A DNA stretch of 64,000 bases from Clostridiales bacterium UBA7568 (GTDB lineage: Bacteria; Bacillota; Clostridia; Oscillospirales; CAG-272), in the NCBI GenBank assembly GCA_002479075.1, contig DLLG01000017.1, positions 60,464 to 124,463 of the forward strand, in the 5' to 3' direction. Positions within the stretch are counted from its first letter, which is position 1; each line of letters opens with the position of its first letter. The position numbers and the translations under genes were made by a program. The notes below the pieces were generated by a model, which did not search any database, was not told the origin of the DNA, and saw nothing but the letters and a program-made list of their open reading frames with translations. This document shows, piece after piece, positions 33,473-42,733 of this stretch.

Positions 33473-34046
33473 ATATTCCTCTTTCGGTTATAAGCACGTC
33501 TACCGCAAGATCAAAACGACCGTGCGGAACGGAATTCGCTATAAAATCGGTGTACGCAACGCCGACCTTCGTTCCCTTGAAGGAGGAGAGGTATCTGTCG
33601 TAATAGCCGCCGCCGTAACCGATACGGTAGCCCTTTTTGTCATAAACTATGCCGGGGATTATGCAGATGACGTTCTTCTTTTCACATTCGTCCTTGTCAA
33701 ACGCGGGAGCGTCGGCTTTCGGCTCAAGAAGACCGTATGTCGATTCCTCAAGCTCGTCAAGCGAGGTCACATAATGGAAAACCATACTTCTGTCCTCGGG
33801 ATTGCAGCGCGGGAAAGCAACCTTCTTCCCCGCTTCGAGCGCGGCGATTGCGATCGGCTTTATATCGATCTCGTCCGCCTTCGGCATATAAAGAAGGAGC
33901 ACATCCGCATAGCGGTATGTTGCGCTCGCAACAACGTTCGAGCTGACTTTTGCGTCCTTTTCTGCCTTGACGCCGTCCTCGAGGGCACGGCGTTTTTCAA
34001 TATAATATTCTCTTATTTCTGTTTTGTGTTTACGAATTTCATACAT
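33459..34046 (-). CDS. 5-formyltetrahydrofolate cyclo-ligase
   Basis: 195 residues. N-terminal basic motif KTEIREYYIEKRRALED for ATP and folate binding, and the signature GYRIGYGGGYYDRYLSSFKG at the C-terminal half. It converts 5-formyl-THF to 5,10-methenyl-THF with ATP. Within the ftsK operon, five bases after the DJ-1 gene. Confidence 0.94.
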   Translation of the reverse strand: MYEIRKHKTEIREYYIEKRRALEDGVKAEKDAKVSSNVVASATYRYADVLLLYMPKADEIDIKPIAIAALEAGKKVAFPRCNPEDRSMVFHYVTSLDELEESTYGLLEPKADAPAFDKDECEKKNVICIIPGIVYDKKGYRIGYGGGYYDRYLSSFKGTKVGVAYTDFIANSVPHGRFDLAVDVLITERGIYAKK

Positions 34047-34051
34047 AATTT

Positions 34052-34600
34052 TCAGTCCGCCACTATACTTTTTCTTATTTTTCCGGCTGTTTCGAAGCCG
34101 AATAGAGCCTCTGTCAGGGCGAGCGCAAATTCAACAGCCGCTCCGACTCCCGCTCCCGTGATTATTTTTCCGTCGCGGCAAACGTCGCCGCCCGTGTATA
34201 TTGCGCCGCCGAGCCCGCTCTCCATTCCCGGATAGCACGTTGCGCTTCTGTTTTCGAGAAGTCCCAGCCCGCCGAGAATCGTCGGGGCTGCACATATCGC
34301 CGCAATGAATTTATCCTCATTTACCGCGCGACGTATAAAATGCAGAACCTTCTCCGATTTTCCGAGGTATTTCGTCCCCGGCATTCCTCCGGGAAGAACG
34401 ACCATATCAAAGTCCGCTGCGTCCGCAAGCTCCGTCTCCGCTATATCCGCTTTGACGGTTATCCCGTGCGCGCCGGTGCGCATTACGCCGCCGACGCCGC
34501 AGATTGTGACCTCCGCGCCCGCTCTGCGAAGAATATCGGCAGGGGTCAACGCTTCGACCTCCTCCGTCCCCTCCGCGAAGAATAAAATTACTTTTTTCAT
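34052..34600 (-). CDS. DJ-1/PfpI-family protein
   Basis: 182 residues of the flavodoxin-like DJ-1 fold: MKKVILFFAEGTEEVEALTP with the conserved Glu, VLPGGMPGTKYL, and the nucleophile Cys in FIAAICAAPTILG (about residue 103). Family members act as deglycase or glyoxalase III and in thiol stress; specific role unknown. The start is the ATG at 34600; a GTG three codons upstream overlaps the tmk stop. Confidence 0.9.
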   Translation of the reverse strand: MKKVILFFAEGTEEVEALTPADILRRAGAEVTICGVGGVMRTGAHGITVKADIAETELADAADFDMVVLPGGMPGTKYLGKSEKVLHFIRRAVNEDKFIAAICAAPTILGGLGLLENRSATCYPGMESGLGGAIYTGGDVCRDGKIITGAGVGAAVEFALALTEALFGFETAGKIRKSIVAD

Positions 34601-34605
34601 AAGTA

Positions 34606-35286
34606 TCACTTCCCGTTTATATCAAGGAGCATCGTTGCTTCTTCAAGAATTTTCCCCGCAATCTCGTCCTCTGAGAGAGGATCCTTGCCGTCATAGCAGA
34701 CAATCCTCTTCCAGCCCAGCTTGTCGCAGGCGTAAAGCGCAGCTTTATAGCTTCTGTGCATATAGTCCGGATCGAGCTCGTGAATATCCTGCTTCTGACC
34801 CGTTTCCTCGCTGCGTCTTCTGACAAGCTCAAGCGAGATCTCCGGCTTCATTTCAAGAAACATAACTATGTCCGGCGCGGGAATTCCGAGCTTGTTGTAT
34901 TCAAAATCGAAAAGCCACGAAAGATACTCGTCCCAGTCCTCTCTGTCCGTTTTTTCAAGCTGATGAACGGCGTTTGAGGTTGTGTATCTGTTTGTGATTA
35001 TAACGGAATCGGGATCGTCATAAAACTCTTTCCATTTGCATTTGTACGAAGCGTACCTGTCAACGGCGAAGAATGTCGAAGCCGCATAAGCGTTGACAGC
35101 CTCCGGATCTGTCCCGAATTCCCCTCCGAGATACATTTTGACAAGCGCAGAGGATTGACTGTCATAATCCGGGAAGGATATCATCCTCACATTCTTCCCC
35201 TGCGATACAAGCTCGTCATAAAGCCTTTGGCTTTGCGTTGTTTTTCCCGAGCCATCAAGCCCGTCAATAACTATCAGTTTCCCCAC
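34606..35286 (-). CDS. tmk: dTMP kinase
   Basis: 226 residues. P-loop IDGLDGSGKTTQSQRL, the FAVDRYASYK segment with the DR(Y/H) motif and a Lid region (LVRRRSEETGQKQDIHELD). It phosphorylates dTMP to dTDP. The ATG overlaps the end of ftsK by 13 bases. The longer lid is like the thymidylate kinases of related Clostridia. Confidence 0.93.
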   Translation of the reverse strand: MGKLIVIDGLDGSGKTTQSQRLYDELVSQGKNVRMISFPDYDSQSSALVKMYLGGEFGTDPEAVNAYAASTFFAVDRYASYKCKWKEFYDDPDSVIITNRYTTSNAVHQLEKTDREDWDEYLSWLFDFEYNKLGIPAPDIVMFLEMKPEISLELVRRRSEETGQKQDIHELDPDYMHRSYKAALYACDKLGWKRIVCYDGKDPLSEDEIAGKILEEATMLLDINGK

Positions 35287-37952
35287 GGAGCATCATCCTC
35301 CTCGTTTTCATTTGTTTCCCCGCCGCTTCTCATCTGCATTTCGTAATATTGCTCGCGCGTTATCAGCACCGACCTCGGCTTCTGCCCGTCCGGCGGGCTG
35401 ACTATCCCGCGGCGCTCCATCACGTCGATCAGCTTTGCCGCTCTGCCGTAGCCAAGAGAGAGGCGACGCTGGATGAGAGACGTTGATATTTTCTTTTCGT
35501 CTATCGCAAGCTCGATTGCCGCGCCGAGCATATTATCCTCGGGCGAGTCTCCGTCGTCATCGTCTCCGGAACCTGCGGACTGAGCCTTGCTCTTCTTGCC
35601 GCAAAGCTCGGCTTCTTTGTTTATTGAGTCAACTATCTTGCTGTCATACTCGCCGGTTTCGCTGTGTTCCTTGATGAAGGCGATGATCTCGTCTATCTCG
35701 TTTTCATCGACATACGCGCCCTGAACACGCACAGGCGACATCGATCCGACCGGCGAAAACAGCATATCGCCCCTGCCTATCAGCTTTTCCGCGCCGGCAG
35801 AGTCAAGTATCGTTCTTGAGTCTATCTGCGAGGAGACCTTGCAGGCAATACGGGACGGAATATTTGATTTGATAGTACCCGTGATAACGTCAACGGAGGG
35901 ACGCTGCGTACCGATAATAAGGTGCATTCCCGCCGCTCTTGCCTTCGCCGCTATACGGTTTATCGAGGTTTCAACGTCATCTGGAGCCGCAAGCATAAGA
36001 TCCGCAAGCTCGTCTATTACTATGACGATCTGCGGCAGCTTTTCGGCTGTCGGGTCGTTCTTTGTCGCCTCGTTGTACTGGGCGAGGTTTTTCTTTCCCG
36101 TCGATTCGAGAATATCATAGCGACGTTCCATCTCCGTAACAGCCCAGTGCAAGGCGCCGGCTGCCTTTTTCGGATCGAACACAACGGGAACAAGAAGATG
36201 CGGAATACCGTTGTACATACTGAACTCGACCTTCTTCGGGTCAATGAAGATAAACTTGACCTCGTCCGGACGAGCCTTATAAAGAATGCTGACGACTATC
36301 GAATTCATACACACGGACTTACCCATACCGGTTGCGCCCGCGATAAGCAGATGCGGCATTTTTGCAACGTCGAGATAAACCTTTGCTCCCGCAAGGTCGA
36401 TTCCGAGCCCCGCCGTCACCTTGCTCTTTGCGTTTCTGAATTCCTCGCAGTCTATAAGCGAGCGGAGGTAGACCGTTGAAACGTTCTTGTTCGGCACCTC
36501 TATTCCGATCGCGCTCTTTCCGGGGATGACACCCGAAATACGAACAGTAGACGCAAGGCTCAGGGAAATATCGTCCGAGCGGTTCATTATTGCAGAGACC
36601 TTTGTTCCCTGCTTCGGCGCGATTTCATACCTCGTTACCGCAGGCCCTCTCGAAATATCGACAAGCTCCGTATGAATATTGAACTCGTCGAGCGTTTCGA
36701 TAATCTTTTTTGCATTCAGCTCCATCTCCCGCTTCGAATCGCCGCCGGTCTGCTCCTTGTATTGAAGAAGCTCGACAGGGGGGAAAACATAATCCGGAAC
36801 TTCGGGCTCCGGCGGCGGAAGGATTATCGGCTCCGGGGCAGGCTTCTGCTCCTTTGCGGGTCTTGTCCTTCTCGGAGAAACGGTCTCCTTCTTGACCTTT
36901 ATTTCAGCCTGCGCCTCGGAGGCGTCGGCGTCGTAATAATCGTCAGACTTTGACGAGAACTTTTCCATAGCCTCTTTGCTCTCGGGCTGGTCGAAAATGT
37001 CGTCAAGTTCCAGATCGTCCTCGTTTACAGTCACAGGAAGAATCGTCTCCGTGCGGACGTTTTTCTCCTTTTCGGATTCCTCTTCAAAATAGTCCTTCAA
37101 GCCGTCGTCATATTTTTCTTCGCCTGCGGCGGGCTTTTGGCCACGGTCGCCTGAGCCGCTCTCGTCATAAAAGAGATCCTCTTCTATATCGCCCCTGTGC
37201 CGCTGCGGCTTCTCCGCCCTGCGGACAGGAACCTCGGGAGCCTTCTCGCGACTTTTCTCCTGCGCCTGCTCTCTCTTCTTTTTCTTGTTCTCTTCTCTGC
37301 GCTCCATTCTGTGAACGGCATAAAACTTTGCCCTTTCCCAGAACATAGCGGGCGTCAGCCCGAAGAGGAATATCGATATGATTATAAAGAACACGAGCGA
37401 GAAAATAAGTACGCCGACATCGCCGATTCCTTTTGCGAAAAACAGCTCACAGCTTCCACCGACGGCCCCACCGCCGACAAGCCTTTGCCCGTTCTCGAAA
37501 AGCACGGAAGCAGTCTCGTCCTCTTTAACCATATCAAACAATCTGAGTATGGAATGAACGGTCATTGAAAGGAAGAACACCGTAAGGACGGAAAAGCTCC
37601 ATTTATAATGCACGGCTCCCGTCCCGACGTCGCGCTTGTGAAAGATTGCGTGGTTCAGTATAAGGAAAGGAATGATTATCGCCGAGCCTCCGAACGCTCC
37701 GAAAAGCCCCTCGAAGAGAAACTTTCCGATAACGCCGCCGGCGCTGGGTAGTATAAAGCATATCCCAACGAACAGCGCAAGCGCGAAAAGCACAATCGTC
37801 ATCACCTGATTTCCGATCGATGAAGGATTCGCCGGCGCTTTCTCCTTTTTTTCCTTCTTCCCGTTTACCTCTTCCTCGATGATATCATCTTTTTTGTTTT
37901 TGTCATTCCTTGTTTTTTTATTTCCGGACAATTTGTCATTCCTCCGTTTCAT
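35274..37952 (-). CDS. FtsK/SpoIIIE DNA translocase
   Basis: 892 residues: four membrane helices near residues 45-190, a long charged linker (about 195-420), then the motor with Walker A LIAGATGMGKSVCMNS (about 545), Walker B IVIVIDELADLM (about 650) and a C-terminal gamma winged helix (ISTSLIQRRLSLGYGRAAKLIDVMERRGIV). It pumps chromosomal DNA through the closing septum or into the forespore. Start: ATG at 37952 has a weak site; a TTG seven codons downstream follows GGAGG by nine bases and could be used instead. Confidence 0.93.
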   Translation of the reverse strand: MKRRNDKLSGNKKTRNDKNKKDDIIEEEVNGKKEKKEKAPANPSSIGNQVMTIVLFALALFVGICFILPSAGGVIGKFLFEGLFGAFGGSAIIIPFLILNHAIFHKRDVGTGAVHYKWSFSVLTVFFLSMTVHSILRLFDMVKEDETASVLFENGQRLVGGGAVGGSCELFFAKGIGDVGVLIFSLVFFIIISIFLFGLTPAMFWERAKFYAVHRMERREENKKKKREQAQEKSREKAPEVPVRRAEKPQRHRGDIEEDLFYDESGSGDRGQKPAAGEEKYDDGLKDYFEEESEKEKNVRTETILPVTVNEDDLELDDIFDQPESKEAMEKFSSKSDDYYDADASEAQAEIKVKKETVSPRRTRPAKEQKPAPEPIILPPPEPEVPDYVFPPVELLQYKEQTGGDSKREMELNAKKIIETLDEFNIHTELVDISRGPAVTRYEIAPKQGTKVSAIMNRSDDISLSLASTVRISGVIPGKSAIGIEVPNKNVSTVYLRSLIDCEEFRNAKSKVTAGLGIDLAGAKVYLDVAKMPHLLIAGATGMGKSVCMNSIVVSILYKARPDEVKFIFIDPKKVEFSMYNGIPHLLVPVVFDPKKAAGALHWAVTEMERRYDILESTGKKNLAQYNEATKNDPTAEKLPQIVIVIDELADLMLAAPDDVETSINRIAAKARAAGMHLIIGTQRPSVDVITGTIKSNIPSRIACKVSSQIDSRTILDSAGAEKLIGRGDMLFSPVGSMSPVRVQGAYVDENEIDEIIAFIKEHSETGEYDSKIVDSINKEAELCGKKSKAQSAGSGDDDDGDSPEDNMLGAAIELAIDEKKISTSLIQRRLSLGYGRAAKLIDVMERRGIVSPPDGQKPRSVLITREQYYEMQMRSGGETNENEEDDAPWGN

Positions 37953-37958
37953 ATGTTT

Positions 37959-38777
37959 TTATCCGAGTATCGCCGCCGCAAGACCGACGGCAAAGCAGTA
38001 TATCGAAAAGTATGAAAATCTGTCTTTTTTCGCAATGAAGTCTATCAGCTTCAAGGCAAAAAATCCGGTCACCGCGGCACATATCATTCCCGCGGCATAT
38101 ATCCCGAGCTGCGACGTCTCAACCGGCGTTTTAAGGGTATCGACGGCGCTGATGATGTTTGCGCCGATTATCGCCGGCAGCGACATTATAAAGGAAAACC
38201 TCACCGCCTGCGTTCTTTCAAGCCCGCAGAGAAGCCCTCCGGTTATCGTCATTCCGGAACGCGAAAGCCCCGGCACGACAGCCGCAAGCTGAAACGCTCC
38301 GACGGCAAACGCCCTTCCTGCGCCGAGCTCCTCCGCTCTCCTTTTTCCCCTTCCGAGTCTGTCGCCGAGAAGAAGAATGAGCCCGTTTATAATAAGAAGA
38401 ATACCGATCGCCCTCGGATTTGCCGCAACGCCCAATGCGCCGTCCTTTATGAAAAACGCAAACGCAAGGGGAACCGTCGCAAAGATTATATAAAGCGCAA
38501 ATCTCTCCGTTCCGGAAAGCTCCTTTGCCCTGCCGGAAAACAGCTTTCCGAGCATTGTGAAAAAAGCCCCGATTAGCGAAAACACATCTCTTGAATAAAC
38601 GCAGACGACCGCTGCAAGCGTCGCAAGATGCAGCATTATATCAAATGTCAGACAGGCTTCCGGGTCGGCAATGCCGAAAAGCGAATGCAAAAGCGAGAGA
38701 TGACCCGAGCTTGAGATCGGCAAAAACTCCGCCGCCCCCTGAACAATTCCGCAAATGACAGCTTCAATCAAAGTCAT
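37959..38777 (-). CDS. uppP: Undecaprenyl-diphosphatase
   Basis: 272 residues, about eight membrane helices. The BacA motifs are GAAEFLPISSSGHLSLLHS and PGLSRSGMTITGGLLCGLER. It recycles the undecaprenyl lipid carrier for peptidoglycan synthesis and gives bacitracin tolerance. AAGGCGG precedes the ATG; seven bases separate it from ftsK, so it heads this operon. Confidence 0.96.
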   Translation of the reverse strand: MTLIEAVICGIVQGAAEFLPISSSGHLSLLHSLFGIADPEACLTFDIMLHLATLAAVVCVYSRDVFSLIGAFFTMLGKLFSGRAKELSGTERFALYIIFATVPLAFAFFIKDGALGVAANPRAIGILLIINGLILLLGDRLGRGKRRAEELGAGRAFAVGAFQLAAVVPGLSRSGMTITGGLLCGLERTQAVRFSFIMSLPAIIGANIISAVDTLKTPVETSQLGIYAAGMICAAVTGFFALKLIDFIAKKDRFSYFSIYCFAVGLAAAILG

Positions 38778-38844
38778 AAAGACCGCCTTTCAGCTATAAT
38801 CTCTCTGCCAAAGAGGAATATTCTTCCGCCAGTATAACAAAGTA

Positions 38845-38873
38845 ATTATAGCACAGAATAAAATAAAATACAA
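38845..38873 (-). promoter_or_regulatory. Promoter of the uppP-ftsK operon
   Basis: Minus strand TTGTAT (38873-38868), 17-bp spacer, TATAAT (38850-38845), with a leader of about 65 bases. Confidence 0.7.
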
Positions 38874-38899
38874 CCGAAAAATAAGGAAATAAAAATAAA

Positions 38900-39304
38900 A
38901 TGAATGAAAATATTCTTTCCCGCTCCGAAACAAGAAAGAGAACGGCGCTTTTCGCTCTTGCGGGCGTTCTTTCGGGCGTAGTCAACGGTCTGCTCGGCAC
39001 GGGCGGAGGAATACTGACCGTTCTCTTCCTTTCAAAAATATATGCAAAAGAAAAGATATACAGTACAAAAGATATTTTTGCCATAACCCTCTGCGCTTCG
39101 CTGATAATGTCGGTAGCTTCCCTCTTCTTTTATCTTTCCGAGGGCTTTTCAGAGCTTTCGGCCTCCGCCCCGTATATGCTCGCCGCCGTTCCGGGGGGCG
39201 TCATCGGCGCAATACTGCTCGACAAACTGAATTCAAAGACGATGAAAATCATCTTCGCGCTACTTGTCATCTGGGCGGGCATAGGGATGATCGTCAAGCT
39301 ATGA
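38900..39304 (+). CDS. TauE/SafE half-transporter, first half
   Basis: 134 residues with about four membrane helices. The sequence LAGVLSGVVNGLLGTGGGIL is the TauE/SafE (TSUP) repeat signature. The usual protein has two such repeats in about 250 residues; this one has one. The following gene provides the other repeat. It would export or import a small anion such as sulfite or an organosulfonate; substrate not predictable. AAGGAAA lies upstream of the ATG. Confidence 0.85.
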   Translation: MNENILSRSETRKRTALFALAGVLSGVVNGLLGTGGGILTVLFLSKIYAKEKIYSTKDIFAITLCASLIMSVASLFFYLSEGFSELSASAPYMLAAVPGGVIGAILLDKLNSKTMKIIFALLVIWAGIGMIVKL

Positions 39305-39651
39305 AGATACTCGATGTTGTCGTTTCGCTTGTTGCCTCCGCCCTTGCCGGAACGGGAGTCGGCGGAGGGGGACTGCTCGTCATCTATCTGACGCTCGCCC
39401 GCGGCGCAGAACAACTGGCAGCCCAGAGCATAAACCTTTCTTTTTTCGTTTCGGGAGCCGCGGCGGCTGTGCCGATTCATATAAAGAAAAGGAACATTGA
39501 TTCGCTCGCGGTTATTTTCATCGGTGCGTTCGGAATCGTCGGTGCTTTTTTGGGGCTGACGATTGCAAAGAGCATAAGCCCTTCTCTCCTCCGCAAATTT
39601 TTCGGGGTCTTTCTTGTAATCTGCGGAATGAAAAGCCTGAAAAACGCCTGA
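39301..39651 (+). CDS. TauE/SafE half-transporter, second half
   Basis: 116 residues with four membrane helices and the second TSUP repeat, SLVASALAGTGVGGGGLLVI. Its ATG overlaps the stop of the first half by four bases (ATGA), so the two are made together and probably form a heterodimer equal to one normal transporter. There is no sign of a frameshift: both halves have full start and stop sites and the second begins with a complete helix. Confidence 0.85.
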   Translation: MKILDVVVSLVASALAGTGVGGGGLLVIYLTLARGAEQLAAQSINLSFFVSGAAAAVPIHIKKRNIDSLAVIFIGAFGIVGAFLGLTIAKSISPSLLRKFFGVFLVICGMKSLKNA

Positions 39652-39688
39652 ATTCAAAATTACTTTACAAAACAAATCCCGATTACTG

Positions 39689-39717
39689 TTGCAAATGTAA
39701 TTATATTATGATATAAT
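39689..39717 (+). promoter_or_regulatory. Promoter of the LRR protein gene
   Basis: TTGCAA (39689-39694), 17-bp spacer, TATAAT (39712-39717), about 58 bases before the start. Confidence 0.78.
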
Positions 39718-39774
39718 ATTACAGATTTTAGACTTTCTCATTTCAAACGGCAATAAAAAAGAAAGGCACAGAAA

Positions 39775-42225
39775 ATGAAGCGAAAAATAATTCTGTCAAT
39801 TGCGCTGGCATTATGCTTTATAGCGTGCATCGCAACGCTTTGCATATCTGCGGCGAACAGCACAACGATTACAAGCAAAAACGGTCTTTATAAGTACACC
39901 GTCGGCGAGGACAAAAAAGCAACGATCGTTGCTTATTCCGGCACGGACGAGACAGTACTGACGATAAGCCGCATAGACGGTAAATATCCCGTCGGGGCTA
40001 TCGGAGACTCCGTTTTTGCGGGAAATACAAAGCTCAAGGAGGTTACGATATACTCCTCCGTAACCAAGATCGGTTCCGGCGCATTTATGGGTTGTACCTC
40101 CCTTGAAAAGGTCTCGTTTCACGGCGACTGCAACATAACCGAAATCGGAGGCGACGCTTTCTATTCCTGCGTCTCTCTCAAAGAATTCAAATTCTCAAAA
40201 AAGCTGGAAACCATCGGTAGCAGCGCATTTCAGGATTGCTCCTCGCTTTCCCTTGATTTCTCGGAGGCGTCCGCGCTTTCCTCTGTCGGAAGCTATGCCT
40301 TTGCAAGCTGTGCAACGGCAAGCGGAAAAACGTTTACCGTTGAAATTCCCTCCTCGCTTACAGACATCGGCTACGGCGCATTTTACGGTTGCTCCGGCAT
40401 AACGGGATTCTGGGTTGATAAAGGCAACACCGCCTTTTCTTCCGAGGACGGCGTTCTCTATTCGGACGGCGGCAAGCAGCTTGAGATGTTCCCCGCCGCA
40501 AAGGAGGCTCTCAGCGACGGTTGCTTTACGGTTCCCTCCGGCGTTGAAAAGATCGTCGGCGGAGCGTTTGCCGGCGCAACCACGCTCGAAAAGGTAGTCA
40601 TCGGCGAGGGCGTAAAGGAAATCGGCGGAAACGCATTTTATTCCTGCAAAAATCTGAAAGAGGTTTCTCTGCCCGAATCGCTTGAAACAATCGGCTCTTA
40701 CGCATTCCTTGATTGCACCTCTCTCAAAAATATAATCATTCCCGAAAACGCATTGAATATCGGCTCGTTTGTTTTCAGAGGCTGTCTCGGGCTCGAAACC
40801 GCATCTCTTCCGTCAAAGATGACGGAGATTCCGATCGGTATGTTCGACTCCTGCACGACGATGAAAAAGATTACCCTGCCCGCGGGAATTACAAAAATAT
40901 CTCAATACGCCTTCAACTATTGCACAAAGCTCACAGATATAAACATTCCCAAAGGTCTGACAACCGTCGAGTCCTATGCGTTCAGATCCTGCATATCGCT
41001 CGAAAACATAAGTCTTGAAAACGTAACGTCTCTCGGCTCGTTCGTATTTCAGAACTGCTCGTCGCTTGAAAGCGTTTCGCTTCCGAAAATATCGGATATT
41101 CCGGCGTTTACCTTCTCCGGCTGCACCTTACTTACAAACGTAACCTTTGCAAGCGAAATAAAATCAATCGGCGCTTACGCTTTCTTCTCCTGCGATGTTT
41201 TCGAAGGGCTTGAAATCACGCCTTCCGTCGTCTCAATCGGCGATTTCGCATTCGGAAAATGCGGAAACATAAAGAACGTCAGAATACCGAAAACCTTAAA
41301 GAATATCGGTATCGCCGTGTTCTATTCGTCCGGCGTTGAATCCGCTGTTATCGAAGACGGCTTCACCGCGGTTCCCCGCCGTATGTTCGAAGGCTGCAAG
41401 AAGCTCTCCTCCGTTACATTGCCGGACAGCATAGAGACAATATCCGCATCTGCATTTTCGGACTGCGTTTCTTTAAAGGACGTCGGCGAGTTGCCGAACC
41501 TGAAAAGAGTTGAAACCTGCGCATTCTCCGGCTGCCGCGAGCTGACAAGAGTTTATATCGGCTCTGAGGACACGACAATTACCTCCGGCACCTATTACGG
41601 TTGCGACGCGCTCACATCGGTCGTAATTCCAGCAAGAATCAAAAACGTTGAAGCTATGGCTTTTGCATATTGCACAAGCCTCACAACGGTAACATTTGAA
41701 GAAGGCACGGAGCATATTTCTTCAAATGCGTTTTCCGGTTGCACGAAGCTCGTAAAAATCTCTCTGCCGGAATCTCTGAATATAATCTCCTCCGGAGCGT
41801 TCTCCGGCTGCACAAAGCTCTCCGATCTCTCTGTTCCCAAGGGTGTTATATATATAGGAGACAACGCATTTGCTTCGACGAAATGGCTGATCGGCAAAAA
41901 GGATGATTTCGTTGTTGCCGGCGACGGCGTTCTTATCAAATATCAGGGCAAGGAAACTCTGACGCTTGTCATTCCTTCGACGGTCAAACGTCTCCCGGCT
42001 TACTGCATTGCAGACGCAAGCGCCTCGATTTCAACGATAATTATCCCGTCCAGCGTTGAATATATCGCAAAGGACGCTCTTGCAAGAAAGGTCCAGACGC
42101 AAAGCACAACAGGCGAAACCGTCACAAGCTACCGCATACGCTATGTGACGATATGCGCAAAGAAAGGCACATATGCGGAAGCCTTCTCTGACCACGATTA
42201 TTATACCTTTGAAGAACTCAAATAA
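39775..42225 (+). CDS. BspA-like leucine-rich-repeat secreted protein
   Basis: 816 residues. Signal peptide MKRKIILSIALALCFIACIA with cleavage near CISAA, a 40-residue entry region, then more than twenty LRR_5 repeats of about 23 residues with the core AFxxCxxLxxVxLPxxxxxI (SIGAYAFFSCDVFEGLEI, TISASAFSDCVSLKDV). The last 50 residues (VTICAKKGTYAEAFSDHDYY) close the array in the usual manner of this family. I see no LPXTG, no lipobox and no transmembrane tail. In oral and gut bacteria such proteins bind host or other bacterial surfaces; here the ligand is unknown. Monocistronic, ended by the terminator at 42230-42257. Confidence 0.88.
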   Translation: MKRKIILSIALALCFIACIATLCISAANSTTITSKNGLYKYTVGEDKKATIVAYSGTDETVLTISRIDGKYPVGAIGDSVFAGNTKLKEVTIYSSVTKIGSGAFMGCTSLEKVSFHGDCNITEIGGDAFYSCVSLKEFKFSKKLETIGSSAFQDCSSLSLDFSEASALSSVGSYAFASCATASGKTFTVEIPSSLTDIGYGAFYGCSGITGFWVDKGNTAFSSEDGVLYSDGGKQLEMFPAAKEALSDGCFTVPSGVEKIVGGAFAGATTLEKVVIGEGVKEIGGNAFYSCKNLKEVSLPESLETIGSYAFLDCTSLKNIIIPENALNIGSFVFRGCLGLETASLPSKMTEIPIGMFDSCTTMKKITLPAGITKISQYAFNYCTKLTDINIPKGLTTVESYAFRSCISLENISLENVTSLGSFVFQNCSSLESVSLPKISDIPAFTFSGCTLLTNVTFASEIKSIGAYAFFSCDVFEGLEITPSVVSIGDFAFGKCGNIKNVRIPKTLKNIGIAVFYSSGVESAVIEDGFTAVPRRMFEGCKKLSSVTLPDSIETISASAFSDCVSLKDVGELPNLKRVETCAFSGCRELTRVYIGSEDTTITSGTYYGCDALTSVVIPARIKNVEAMAFAYCTSLTTVTFEEGTEHISSNAFSGCTKLVKISLPESLNIISSGAFSGCTKLSDLSVPKGVIYIGDNAFASTKWLIGKKDDFVVAGDGVLIKYQGKETLTLVIPSTVKRLPAYCIADASASISTIIIPSSVEYIAKDALARKVQTQSTTGETVTSYRIRYVTICAKKGTYAEAFSDHDYYTFEELK

Positions 42226-42229
42226 CCTA

Positions 42230-42257
42230 AAAGCCCTCCCCTTCGGAGGGCTTTTTC
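42230..42257 (+). terminator. Terminator of the LRR gene
   Basis: Perfect stem AAGCCCTCC (42231-42239) with GGAGGGCTT (42245-42253), then a T-run, five bases after the stop. Confidence 0.9.
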
Positions 42258-42344
42258 TTATGCGTTCCGAAAATCGGCGCGGCAACAGATCGTCCCCGCC
42301 GTTTTTTGTTTTTCAAAGAATTTTTTATTTTTTAGAAAAAAGTA

Positions 42345-42401
42345 TTGACAAATCCAAACTACTGAATATAATACAATAGTGGATGATGACGAAATCATCA
42401 A
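42345..42401 (+). promoter_or_regulatory. Promoter of the second PadR operon with downstream inverted repeat
   Basis: TTGACA (42345-42350), 16-bp spacer, TATAAT (42367-42372). About 12 bases downstream an inverted repeat TGATGA-N5-TCATCA (42385-42401) could be a PadR operator or a small leader hairpin. Confidence 0.75.
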
Positions 42402-42421
42402 AAGCGAAAGGAGCTGATAAT

Positions 42422-42730
42422 TTGAATACACAATATAAAAAAGGCGTGCTTGAGCTTTGCGTTATGGCTCTGCTGAAAAAGCGGGACTGCTATGGCTACG
42501 AAATTTCCGAAACGCTTTCAAAGCAGATAGACATAGCGGACGGAACGGTTTACCCGATTCTGAGAAAGCTCAAGTCAGACGGACTTCTGACAACCTATCT
42601 TCAGGAGGAGAGCGGAGGACCGCCGAGAAAATATTATTCGCTGACAAAACTCGGAAAAGAAACATTTGAAAACGATCTGCGTGATTATCTTCAGTTTGCG
42701 CAGGCAATAAAGAATATATTGGAGGACTGA
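42422..42730 (+). CDS. PadR-family transcriptional regulator (second copy)
   Basis: 102 residues with a PadR winged helix: YKKGVLELCVMALLKKRDCY, then GYEISETLSKQIDIADGTVY and PILRKLKSDGLLTTYLQEES. The start is a TTG at 42422 with AAAGGAG eight bases upstream; the in-frame ATG at 42383 lies in the leader inverted repeat and has no site. The following gene encodes a DUF1700/HAAS membrane protein, the common partner. Distinct from the PadR at 3298. Confidence 0.9.
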   Translation: MNTQYKKGVLELCVMALLKKRDCYGYEISETLSKQIDIADGTVYPILRKLKSDGLLTTYLQEESGGPPRKYYSLTKLGKETFENDLRDYLQFAQAIKNILED

Positions 42731-42733
42731 AAA

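Noticed and set aside
39775..42225. Internal DNA repeats of the LRR gene as a CRISPR-like array
   Set aside because: The repeats are degenerate and follow the 23-residue protein period; there are no spacers or cas genes.
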